From: CAZUSO01 sp964622775
GTDB lineage: Bacteria > Bacteroidota > Bacteroidia > Chitinophagales > Chitinophagaceae
NCBI GenBank assembly: GCA_964622775.1
Contig: CAZUSO010000018.1
Coordinates: 1 to 50,541 of the forward strand
Direction: 5' to 3'
Length of the DNA stretch: 50,541 nucleotides
The notes beneath the pieces were generated by a model. The model was not told where the DNA came from. It was given only the letters and a program-made list of their open reading frames with translations, and made no database searches. The position numbers and the translations under genes were made by a program. Below, in pieces: positions 41,528 to 49,983 of this stretch (position 1 is the stretch's first letter; the number at the start of each line of letters is the position of its first letter).

Positions 41528-42724
41528 ATGAAACGCTTATTAATATTAGCAGCCTTATCGGCATGGATATTCACGGCTTGCAATTCTGCCGCCGATAACG
41601 ACACGACCCGGATAATAGACCATAGTGAATATGCATCCTCCTCCCCGTTTTTGACGAAAGATAATCAGGGCAATATCGTTATTAGCTGGGTTCGGGAAAT
41701 CAGCGATTCGGAAGCCGTTATGTGCTACACCATTCCGGATAAAAACGGGCTTCCTGCACAAATCCGGGAAATAAGTCCCAGTAAAGGCGTGCATCCTCAG
41801 GGGGAAAATCTGCCCAAATTAGCATTCAAATCAGACGGAACCGTAATTGCAATGTGGGGAATCTTAAACCCGGCTTCCAAAAATAAATATGCGGGAAAAG
41901 TTATGTATTCCTTTTCTAAAGATGGAAAAGAATGGAATGCCGCACTCCCGTTGGTAACGGATACCGATAGTTATGATCAACGCTATTTTGATTTGAAAAC
42001 ATTGCCCGACGGGCAGGTTGCGGCTATCTGGTTAGACTCCCGGATGAAAACCGCGGCTGAGGGATCCACGTTGTTTTTTGCAGCAACAGACCCCGGCAAC
42101 CAGTTCACCGGCGAACGAGCCATTGCAAAAACCTGTTGTCCCTGTTGCCGCACCGGCTTATACATAGGCCGGCAAGGCGAAATACATGCCGTTTTCAGGG
42201 AAATTATCCAGGATAGCATTCGCGATATGGTGCATATTATCTCGGCAGACAAAGGAAAAACCTTTTCCGAACCGTTAAGAATAAGCATGGACAACTGGGT
42301 AATCAACGGCTGCCCGCATACGGGGCCGACCATGACTGAAAATAAGGAAGGGCTGCATTTTGCCTGGTACACGTTGGGGAATGGAAACGGCGTATTTTAT
42401 AGTAATTCCGCAGATAATGGAAAGCATTTTTCAGGAAAAGAAAATGTCAGCGATAATTCATCTGCCAGGCATCCGCAAATCATCAGCATGAGCGATGGCG
42501 CCATAGCTATTGTCTGGGACGAAACCGAAGATAAAAGTCGTAACAACCGCATAGGACTACAGTTAAGAACATCCCGGGGTGCGGTAATTAAATCAACATT
42601 CATTACGGACGATAAAGTTTCTGCCACTTTCCCGGTAATTATCTCCGGCGACAACCATCTGTTTATTGCTTATACGGGAAAACAGGGAGGCAAAACCGGT
42701 GTATTCCTTAAAAAGGAACAATAG
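41528..42724 (+). CDS. Asp-box lipoprotein with CCPCC motif
   Basis: The 398-residue protein is an outer- or inner-membrane lipoprotein: its signal ends with Cys18 in WIFTAC. The body looks like a sialidase-type beta-propeller with Asp boxes (FSKDGKEW at about 129-136, SADKGKTF at 239-246, SADNGKHF at 294-301), but the FRIP motif and catalytic residues of real sialidases are missing. It has an unusual Cys cluster, CCPCC at 203-207, and a second Cys/His pair in INGCPHTGP (262-264). I infer soft-metal binding. It follows the TonB receptor after 8 bases and is surely cotranscribed. Confidence 0.8.
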   Translation: MKRLLILAALSAWIFTACNSAADNDTTRIIDHSEYASSSPFLTKDNQGNIVISWVREISDSEAVMCYTIPDKNGLPAQIREISPSKGVHPQGENLPKLAFKSDGTVIAMWGILNPASKNKYAGKVMYSFSKDGKEWNAALPLVTDTDSYDQRYFDLKTLPDGQVAAIWLDSRMKTAAEGSTLFFAATDPGNQFTGERAIAKTCCPCCRTGLYIGRQGEIHAVFREIIQDSIRDMVHIISADKGKTFSEPLRISMDNWVINGCPHTGPTMTENKEGLHFAWYTLGNGNGVFYSNSADNGKHFSGKENVSDNSSARHPQIISMSDGAIAIVWDETEDKSRNNRIGLQLRTSRGAVIKSTFITDDKVSATFPVIISGDNHLFIAYTGKQGGKTGVFLKKEQ

Positions 42725-42832
42725 AATAAGGAGGTACATGCCAAATCATCGCAAAAAAGTTCAAAAGAGACCCACCACGGCAACAGGAGGCATCTTCTGA
42801 CGGGAGACCTTCAAAGGGCATAAAATGCCTCA

Positions 42833-43249
42833 TCACGAAACCGCATTCCCGGTATGGGGCTGTGGCAGGGTAATCTTTTCCGTAAGCTGGGCGATGAGCT
42901 CGTATAGTTTTTCGATATTGCTTTCCAGCCGTATTATTGTTTGCTGATACATCTGCTTTTCCAGCATACTCAGCGTGGGGGGATAATTAGAATGTTTATT
43001 TTCTTTTGTGTCGCCGGGGTTGGGAGTTACAAAAACCGAAACCTGTTCATCAAGCAGCTCTGCCGGGGACGTCTTATAAAGCAGGCCCAGCTCTTCCAGT
43101 CGATCCAGCGTTATCTTGGTGGAGCCGTTTTCAATCAGGCTGTAGGCATTCTGCGATATACCAAGATAAGCTGCCACATACGACTGCGTATAGTTATTGA
43201 GCTCGCGGAGATGCTTTATCTTCTTGGCACAGATTGCTGTTATATTCAT
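42833..43249 (-). CDS. XRE-family transcriptional regulator with coiled-coil tail
   Basis: The 138-residue protein has an N-terminal XRE/Cro-type helix-turn-helix (about 8-65: KHLRELNNYTQSYVAAYLGISQNAYSLIENG) and a C-terminal helix (about 90-125) with heptad-like Leu/Ile spacing (LEKQMYQQTIIRLESNIEKLYELIAQL) for dimerisation. It is divergent from the surface-protein cluster, 316 bases away, and is a natural candidate for its regulator, though it also sits next to the metal module (convergent, end to end). Confidence 0.9.
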   Translation of the reverse strand: MNITAICAKKIKHLRELNNYTQSYVAAYLGISQNAYSLIENGSTKITLDRLEELGLLYKTSPAELLDEQVSVFVTPNPGDTKENKHSNYPPTLSMLEKQMYQQTIIRLESNIEKLYELIAQLTEKITLPQPHTGNAVS

Positions 43250-43565
43250 CAGAACGAGATACTGGTTATTTACAGATACACGATATCATTGTTTCAGATC
43301 ACATCAAAAATACACCTTTAATTCATATTTTATCAGCATACTCCATTCTTTTTTATACAGGCTGTTCCCGGCAATATTTTTCAAAAATATCAAAAAAACT
43401 TTTAGCTACTCGTTTTTTTGATGAACTACCCGAAATACGGATATTCTATCAGTAAAATATAGCAGGCTTACTGCGCGGCGGTTGCATTTTTGCATCCTGA
43501 AATCCCCGGTAAAGGGATCGAAGAAAAAAACGGGCTTAAGAATAACCAAACCTGCCCGACAGATA
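43250..43565. other. Divergent intergenic region with possible regulatory sites
   Basis: These 316 bases lie between the XRE gene and the large surface protein. They are AT-rich, with a palindrome TTTTTCAAAAA near 43376-43386, and no gene. No exact TAnnTTTG box on the plus strand near the start codon was found; GCATTTTTGC at 43483-43492 is close (CA instead of TA). An open frame in this gap continues into the surface gene but adds no signal peptide. Confidence 0.4.
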
Positions 43566-46500
43566 ATGACAAAAATTGTACTACGTTTTTTATTGGTTTT
43601 ATTAGCTGGATTTTCCTGCTGCCTCACAGATGTTTGGGGGCAGACGGATTTGGTGAGGTGGAATGGTGCTAGTGACGGTTTCAATCCGAATATCTTAGTG
43701 TCTCATATAACGGCATCTAACATTACCAGCACCGGGGCAACTATAAGTAATAACGGACAATATAATCAGTTCTTTCAAACGGGCGGTTGGCCCAATCCTT
43801 TGCAAAATGGAGGATACCTTAATACGTCCAGATATGTTGAGTTTACCGTTACTCCTAATGCTAATTATCAAATAAACCTGAGCCAGTTCAATTTTGAAGT
43901 ACAGATGGACGGAGGCAATGCTAATTTTGAGGTTCGCTATTCAAAAGATTTTTCGCAGGGTTATTCTTCATTTAATGGAACTATAGATGGAAATTGGGTC
44001 GCTAAATCAGGGAGCTTATCTGGTATAAATCCTGTTATGCCGGGACAAACAGTATATATAAGATTATATGTATATAATACTTATAACTCTCTTCGGATCA
44101 AACATAGTTGGGGGAACATAACGGGTCCAACCATCACAGGAACGGTTTCCCTTGCTTCTCCTCCCGTAGCAACAAACGACAATGCTACAACAGCACAAAA
44201 TTTTCCTGTAAATATTGAAATTTTGGATAATGACACCTATAGCACCCTAAGCGCGATTACCATTACCCAACAACCGGCACACGGGCAGAATATTGGCGTA
44301 AATGGCTTAACCAATGTTACTTATACCCCGAATAATAACTATACCGGCACGGATAATTTCAAATATACCCTTACCGATGAAAACGGCACTTCTGATGAAG
44401 CGATGGTAAATATTACCGTAAGCGCTCCGGTAGCTCCTACGGCTGTGGAAGATGCGGCTTCGGTTATTCAGAACCAGACTACGAATATCAACGTGCTTGC
44501 CAATGATACGCCCGGAAGCGGGGCATTTGATTACGTTACGGTAGTTACCAATCCTGCCCACGGTACGGTTCAGGTGAACCCGGACAATACGGTGACCTAT
44601 ACTCCGAATAACAATTATACGGGAGCGGACAATTTCCAGTATAAGGTAACGAACGTGCACAATATGACCTCCAATACGGTTACGGTAAGTATTAATGTAT
44701 ATAGTAATCCGGTAGATTTGGTAAAGTGGAATAATGCCAACCTTACTCCAACGGTGGTAGGTAGTAATATTACAGCTAATTCCATTACTACGGGCGGAGA
44801 TGTTACTATACAAAATTTTGATTGGACAGGTTTTAGAATTAATAATTTTCATAATGGTGTTAACAATACTATAAACTATAGCAAGTATTTGGATTTTAGA
44901 ATTACCCCTAATTCAGGATATAAAATATTATTATCCCAATTCAAATTTCGTTATAGCTCTCCTAACGATAACGGACCAACTAAACTACAAATCAGGTATT
45001 CCACTGACCCAGGTTTCCCCTCTAATGGTACACTTTTAGGGTCTGAGCAAACACTTACAACAGGTTCTGACCACGATTTGATATTGAATTTTCCTGCTAA
45101 TTATGAAATTAATCAAATCCTGTATCTGAGGGTTTACCTATACGGACATCCGAATAATGGCTATACCGATTTTTTAATTAGAAACCCCCAAACCGACCTT
45201 AATAACCCAAACCAATACCAGGGTCCCACCATCACAGGAATTGTCAGCCACGAAATTACAGCCGATCCCACAGATTTGGGGCTGACCCAAACCATCAGCA
45301 ATCCCACGCCGAATACAGGAGACCAGGTAACGTTTACCATTATAGCCGAAAACCACGGGCCGAATGCCGCAACCGGCGCTTCGGTTACCGATCTCTTGCC
45401 TCCCGGCTTTTCTTATGTCAGCAGTTCTGCTTCTGTCGGCTCTTACGATAATGCAACAGGAATATGGACCATTGGAAGCCTGACTAATGCAGCTGCCGCC
45501 ACTTTACAAATCACGGCTACCATGCAGGCCGGCGGGCCTCATACCAATACCGCTACGGTGACCCATAACGGTAGCGACCCGGTTTCCGGAAACAATAGCG
45601 CCAGCGTGACGCCGGATAATGTGTGTGCGGGGTGTACAAATACCATCAGCGGAAGCACCATAACCGTGAATGCGGGAGAAGTATATTGCTTATATTCTGG
45701 AAGCTGGAGCGGGGGAGTCACTATGAATGGCGGTACTATCTGTATAGCAGAAGGAGCAACTTTTGAAACTTCTTATATCAGCGGCAACCTGAGCGGCACA
45801 GTTATTAACCGGGGCACCATGACGTTTAATTTAAATGCCGGGGGGCCGCATAATATCACTTTTGAAAACTATGGCCTTTTTAATACGACCAACTTGCAGA
45901 ATTTTTCCGGTACGATAAATAATGCTGCTACCGGCAGGGTGCAAATGGCAAGCGGCCAGGCAGGGTTTTTATCAGGTGCAGCGATTAATAATTACGGTAA
46001 AATGTATTTGAATGCCAATAGTGGTGTTGATTGCCATAATGCCAATATTATCAATTATGACAGCTTTGTTGTAAGTGAAAATTTTTATTTGGACGGAGGT
46101 TCTCTCGATAATAAAGCTTCAGGTGTGGTATCGTTAAGCATGAGCGGCGGAAGTACGGCAATCCAGGGACAAACGGATAACTCGGGTTTAATGCTGATAC
46201 GGAAAGGTAATTCAGACAATGGAGGAATTTCTGCGGTCGTAAATAATTATGGCATCATGAGGATCTATGATGCGGTTGTTTTAGGTTCAGCAACTTACCT
46301 GACTAACGACAGCCTGATAGAGTTCATCAATATAAATTCGGTAGAATTCCAGGGACCCATGCTGCAAAACAACGGCAGGCTGAGGGTCACCGCAGGAAAC
46401 CTGTCGCTTAATTCCTCCATAAGCCAGATGGTGAATAATGGCATCGTGATCGTATCCGGTTCCGTATCGCATAATATAGCGGGTTCTAAAGTGGTCAATA

Positions 46501-47681
46501 CCTGCAGAATAGTGGCCGGCAGCTATTTCGTTGGAAACGGCACTACCGAAAATAAAGGATTGATATGGGTAATGGGAGAGTTTAAGGTGGAAGGAATGCT
46601 TTCCGAAATTAAAAACGACACTTTAGGCTTTATCCGGGGTGCGGATTTCCGCAATTCGGGCAAGATAACCGGCTACGGCAGCTATTACTTTACAGGCACC
46701 ACCAACTTTCAGAGTGCCGGCACTATGATAGGCGACGATGCAAATAAGCCCATACTTTTCTTCGATAATTCCCAAACAGGAACCCAGATATTTGACGTGT
46801 ATGTGGCTGATAACCCCCCGGTAAATACAGAACGCCCGGCATTGATGGTCCCCATAGATACGACTAACTACGTGTGCGGTGCGCCGCCGTCTTCGGCAGG
46901 CTATCCACCCACCGTGGGGAATATTGATACCACTTCCTGTACGGTGCCCCCGTCCATAGTTTTTCATTTGTCTGATCATGTATCGGCACATGAGATTGTA
47001 GATGGAAAATCCTTTACCATAGACTATGGCAGCATTAAGTTATTTGACCATAATGACCCCGACAACGGTACCAATAACACTTCGGCGCTGCATGTAGCTA
47101 ATGTCGGCAACTTCACGGCCAATCTTTCCAATGGCAATATCACCTTTGCTCCAGATCCTGCTTTTACGGGGGGTGAGGTGGTAGCGGATTACAAGATTTC
47201 CAATTCCTGGACCGGCATTCCACCCGTTCACCCCAGTCCGAAGGCGCAGATCACCATGACCATTGCCTGTTACGGCCCTGCGGTATCGAATGTGGATACC
47301 TCGTTCTGCGGCGCTGCGGACAGCATCGTGCTGAACCTGGGCAATCGTGTAACCGCGCATGATTCTGTGAATAATTTTTCCTTTTCCCTGCAATGGGGCA
47401 CTTTGAAGCTGTTTGATTCCACGAATCCCGGCAATCCCGGCAATGGCACCGGCTCGGTGCATATAGACGGCCAGGGAACCTTCACCGTGACCCAGACAAC
47501 CCCCGGCGGCAAAATAACTTTTTATCCTGACTCCGGCTTTACGGGTACGGCAGTTGTTCAATACCAGGTTTCCAATACCTGGAATAAAAATGCACAATCC
47601 TTCACCAGTGAAAATGCTACGATAACCGTTACCGAAAGCAATATCCCGACACCCGATATCACCGTGTCACCTATTAATTAA
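43566..47681 (+). CDS. Large secreted surface protein (cadherin-like and DUF11 domains)
   Basis: The 1371-residue protein starts with a signal peptide (1-26, DVWGQ). In order: a beta-sandwich module opening DLVRWNGAS (27-198), two cadherin-like/Ig-like 'TYTPNNNYTG' repeats (about 200-380), a second copy of the first module opening DLVKWNNAN (about 382-560), a DUF11 domain (about 564-685, VTFTIIAENHGPNAATGASVTDLLPPGF), a Cys-bearing beta-helix-like region (about 686-1100, GGTICIAEGATFE and repeated NNYG words), and two homologous C-terminal modules (about 1115 and 1238). It has no T9SS sorting domain and ends ITVSPIN. It is probably exported; how it is retained is unclear. The frame opens at 43482, but the ATG at 43566 begins the signal peptide. 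Confidence 0.85.
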   Translation: MTKIVLRFLLVLLAGFSCCLTDVWGQTDLVRWNGASDGFNPNILVSHITASNITSTGATISNNGQYNQFFQTGGWPNPLQNGGYLNTSRYVEFTVTPNANYQINLSQFNFEVQMDGGNANFEVRYSKDFSQGYSSFNGTIDGNWVAKSGSLSGINPVMPGQTVYIRLYVYNTYNSLRIKHSWGNITGPTITGTVSLASPPVATNDNATTAQNFPVNIEILDNDTYSTLSAITITQQPAHGQNIGVNGLTNVTYTPNNNYTGTDNFKYTLTDENGTSDEAMVNITVSAPVAPTAVEDAASVIQNQTTNINVLANDTPGSGAFDYVTVVTNPAHGTVQVNPDNTVTYTPNNNYTGADNFQYKVTNVHNMTSNTVTVSINVYSNPVDLVKWNNANLTPTVVGSNITANSITTGGDVTIQNFDWTGFRINNFHNGVNNTINYSKYLDFRITPNSGYKILLSQFKFRYSSPNDNGPTKLQIRYSTDPGFPSNGTLLGSEQTLTTGSDHDLILNFPANYEINQILYLRVYLYGHPNNGYTDFLIRNPQTDLNNPNQYQGPTITGIVSHEITADPTDLGLTQTISNPTPNTGDQVTFTIIAENHGPNAATGASVTDLLPPGFSYVSSSASVGSYDNATGIWTIGSLTNAAAATLQITATMQAGGPHTNTATVTHNGSDPVSGNNSASVTPDNVCAGCTNTISGSTITVNAGEVYCLYSGSWSGGVTMNGGTICIAEGATFETSYISGNLSGTVINRGTMTFNLNAGGPHNITFENYGLFNTTNLQNFSGTINNAATGRVQMASGQAGFLSGAAINNYGKMYLNANSGVDCHNANIINYDSFVVSENFYLDGGSLDNKASGVVSLSMSGGSTAIQGQTDNSGLMLIRKGNSDNGGISAVVNNYGIMRIYDAVVLGSATYLTNDSLIEFININSVEFQGPMLQNNGRLRVTAGNLSLNSSISQMVNNGIVIVSGSVSHNIAGSKVVNTCRIVAGSYFVGNGTTENKGLIWVMGEFKVEGMLSEIKNDTLGFIRGADFRNSGKITGYGSYYFTGTTNFQSAGTMIGDDANKPILFFDNSQTGTQIFDVYVADNPPVNTERPALMVPIDTTNYVCGAPPSSAGYPPTVGNIDTTSCTVPPSIVFHLSDHVSAHEIVDGKSFTIDYGSIKLFDHNDPDNGTNNTSALHVANVGNFTANLSNGNITFAPDPAFTGGEVVADYKISNSWTGIPPVHPSPKAQITMTIACYGPAVSNVDTSFCGAADSIVLNLGNRVTAHDSVNNFSFSLQWGTLKLFDSTNPGNPGNGTGSVHIDGQGTFTVTQTTPGGKITFYPDSGFTGTAVVQYQVSNTWNKNAQSFTSENATITVTESNIPTPDITVSPIN

Positions 47682-47745
47682 AATCTGTAATCAATTTTTT
47701 AAACACTTAAACATTTAATCTTTTAATCTTAAAAAACAAAACAAA

Positions 47746-48480
47746 ATGAAACAAATCAAATTAACACTCGCAATCTGCTGTGCCCTTTTACTTGGAGGCG
47801 TAGCCACATCATTCGCTCAAGGTACTGCCTACATGTGCTCCCAGGCAGGTATCAAGTTTACAATTCCTGCCAGTGGTGATTACGATCTGGTCGAATGGTC
47901 TTTAGGCAGTGATGTATTAGTGAACGGTACCAATGGAGTAACAATCGAAGACGGTGGTTTGACACTGAAAATCGGCACAGGCTCTACGCTTTTTGAACTG
48001 GCATCGGTTACTGCGGCTGAATCCAAAACAGTTCATGTAAAGGTTGCTAAAGATGGTGAAGGCTGTTATTCTGATCTTCAGGACTATACGGTAAACATTC
48101 TGCCTAAGCCGGAAGTGGCCATTACCAGCACTATTACGAACTATTGTATGGACAATCCAACTGGTTCTACCATCACTGCACTTACAACCGCTTTTACCAA
48201 CCTGCCTGCGGATGTAACGGTTAATCAGTTTGCCTGGGATAACGGCACTGCTTTAGGTGGCGGTACAGTTACAAGCCCGGCTGCAGGACAATGGCAATCT
48301 GTGCTGGATTACACCTCTCCCAATAATACTACGCCTGTTACCTATAGCGTGACCGTTGCTTACTCGCTGCCCGGCGGTGCGACCCTGATCGGAGGATGCA
48401 GCACTTCAGATGCAGCAACCATAGGTGTTCAGTCTTACCCGGTACCAGCCGCACCTTCTATCACTGTAAGTCCGCTGTAA
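47746..48480 (+). CDS. Secreted 244-residue protein of the surface cluster
   Basis: The protein has a signal peptide (1-25, ATSFAQ) and two beta-rich Ig-like halves, each with a Cys pair (YMCSQAG, EGCYSDL; NYCMDNPTG, GGCSTSD). It resembles Ig-like domains of Bacteroidota surface proteins but matches no family I can name. It ends APSITVSPL with the stop straight after, much like the end of the preceding protein (DITVSPIN). It starts 64 bases after that gene and before a strong hairpin, so it is probably in the same operon. It has no T9SS domain. Confidence 0.7.
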   Translation: MKQIKLTLAICCALLLGGVATSFAQGTAYMCSQAGIKFTIPASGDYDLVEWSLGSDVLVNGTNGVTIEDGGLTLKIGTGSTLFELASVTAAESKTVHVKVAKDGEGCYSDLQDYTVNILPKPEVAITSTITNYCMDNPTGSTITALTTAFTNLPADVTVNQFAWDNGTALGGGTVTSPAAGQWQSVLDYTSPNNTTPVTYSVTVAYSLPGGATLIGGCSTSDAATIGVQSYPVPAAPSITVSPL

Positions 48481-48529
48481 GCTGCATAGCTTAATTGTTG
48501 AAGCAGGTGAAGCTGTTATAAAAAGAATC

Positions 48530-48568
48530 ATTCCCGGTAAGACTATTATCGGTTTTACCGGGAATTTT
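48530..48568 (+). terminator. Rho-independent terminator
   Basis: ATTCCCGGTAA (48530-48540) and TTACCGGGAAT (48555-48565) form a perfect 11-base stem with a 14-base loop, followed by TTT. It lies 50 bases after the second surface gene and would end that transcript before the third. Confidence 0.75.
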
Positions 48569-48639
48569 AAAGTTAACAGGAATTGTCTTAATCGTCAGGA
48601 TGACGAAAAGCGGAAAGGAATGACGAAACAAAACACATG

Positions 48640-48795
48640 ACGTCATTCCGGGAATTGAAAACCGGTGAAGCTAAATCTCCCGGTTTGAAGCGGCGAAGCA
48701 GGATATGATGACGTCAAAAACGTGATGTCATTGCGACCGGAATTAAAATCATGCAGTACGGCCTGATTTTAATGAAGCGGAGTAATCTCCGGAAG
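48640..48795. repeat. Dispersed intergenic repeat with AT-rich palindrome
   Basis: ATTAAAATCA (48742-48751) and TGATTTTAAT (48764-48773) form a perfect 10-base stem. On the minus strand it matches the unit at 25660-25760, including the CCGGGAGATTTAGCTTCACC-like flank. It also contains GACGTCA repeats (48640 and 48703). It separates the third surface gene from the first two. Confidence 0.7.
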
Positions 48796-48849
48796 AGAAG
48801 ACAAAACCGATAGTAGAATTATGCCATAATGTGTTTTAATGCCAGAAAA

Positions 48850-49983
48850 ATGAAGAAGCAGATGCAATACGTCCTGTCAGCCTTGTTCCTGCTGTGTGTA
48901 AGCTACAGTGTTTACGGACAGACGGAGCAGCCGGATACCGTGCAGATATGCCCGGGCGAAAGCACTGTGCTGAGAGCTACGGTGGCCACGCCCTTAGATC
49001 CCGGCGGCAGCTATATCTGGTTTCGCGATGGCGAAATGATAGGCGCCACCACAGCCGAAACCGATTCCTTAGTCGTTGCTGCTCCCGGAAGCTACACCTT
49101 AGTGTGTACCAATGGCGGTGGCTGCACTTCAGTTATCTCGGATCCCGTGGTGGTAGCGATCAAGCATATTACCGCCCTGGACGATTATGCAAACACGGTG
49201 GTGAATCTGCCGGTTGATATCCAGATTATAGTTAATGATATTGAGGGCTGCACGCCTATTGACACCCCTACTTCCAGTGTGGTTGCCCTGCCGCTTCACG
49301 GCACGCTGATCCCTTCGGTTACGGGCAATTATACCTATACGCCGGCTCCCGGTTATACCGGTGTCGACTCCTTTACCTATACGGTAATGGATGAATCCGG
49401 TAATATTTCTAATGTCGCTACGGTGTATATCAATGTCGTTTCCGATCCGCTGGCTATTACCCTGGCTTATTTTAACGCGGTGAAATGGAACAATACGCAA
49501 TCCCTGCTTACCTGGAATACATTCAGTGAGATCAGCAGCGCCTATTTCACCATCGAGCGCAGCGCCGACGGCAAAAGCTTCGATTCCCTGGGTGTAGTGC
49601 AGGCCGCAGGTAACAGTAATCGTATGCTGCACTATGAATTTAAAGATGAAGAACCACTGGCCGGCCCTGATTTTTACCGGCTCAAGATGGTTGATTTAGA
49701 CGGCAGGTTCGTCTATAGTGATATTCGTTACCTGTACTTTGGAGAGTCCCAGGATATCCGGATCTATCCTAACCCCGTTTCTTCCGTTTTATATGTCAAA
49801 ACGGGCAAAGATATCCCGGGCCGGATACAGGTTGTTGATGCACGCGGAAGCCTGCTCCAGGATATCCGCCCTGAATCGGCAACGCTGGAGCTGGATCTCA
49901 GCACTTATGCCGCAGGAACGTATTTTATTAAAGTATTTACCAAAGACAACCAGGTGCTTTCGCATAAAATCAGTAAACTGTAA
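48850..49983 (+). CDS. Secreted surface protein with T9SS sorting domain
   Basis: The 377-residue protein has a signal peptide (1-22, SVYGQ), an Ig-like domain (about 25-105: VQICPGESTVLRATV, SYTLVCTNGGGCT), a cadherin-like domain (about 110-205: GNYTYTPAPGYTGVDSFTYTV), a fibronectin-like module (about 215-290: LLTWNTFSEISSAYFTIERS) and a C-terminal type A sorting domain (about 302-377: IRIYPNPVSSVLYV, GTYFIKVFT, SHKISKL). The sorting domain directs it through the type IX system to the cell surface. I start at the ATG at 48850, since the longer frame adds 7 residues before a weaker signal. It lies downstream of a terminator and a repeat, so it may have its own promoter. Confidence 0.9.
   Translation: MKKQMQYVLSALFLLCVSYSVYGQTEQPDTVQICPGESTVLRATVATPLDPGGSYIWFRDGEMIGATTAETDSLVVAAPGSYTLVCTNGGGCTSVISDPVVVAIKHITALDDYANTVVNLPVDIQIIVNDIEGCTPIDTPTSSVVALPLHGTLIPSVTGNYTYTPAPGYTGVDSFTYTVMDESGNISNVATVYINVVSDPLAITLAYFNAVKWNNTQSLLTWNTFSEISSAYFTIERSADGKSFDSLGVVQAAGNSNRMLHYEFKDEEPLAGPDFYRLKMVDLDGRFVYSDIRYLYFGESQDIRIYPNPVSSVLYVKTGKDIPGRIQVVDARGSLLQDIRPESATLELDLSTYAAGTYFIKVFTKDNQVLSHKISKL

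Noticed and set aside
41528..42724. True sialidase
   Set aside because: Asp boxes are present but no FRIP motif or catalytic Tyr/Glu/Asp set is visible, and the neighbours do not concern glycans.
42816..42832. Small hairpin GGCATAAAATGCC between the lipoprotein and XRE genes as a terminator
   Set aside because: Only five paired bases and no T-run, so too weak to call.
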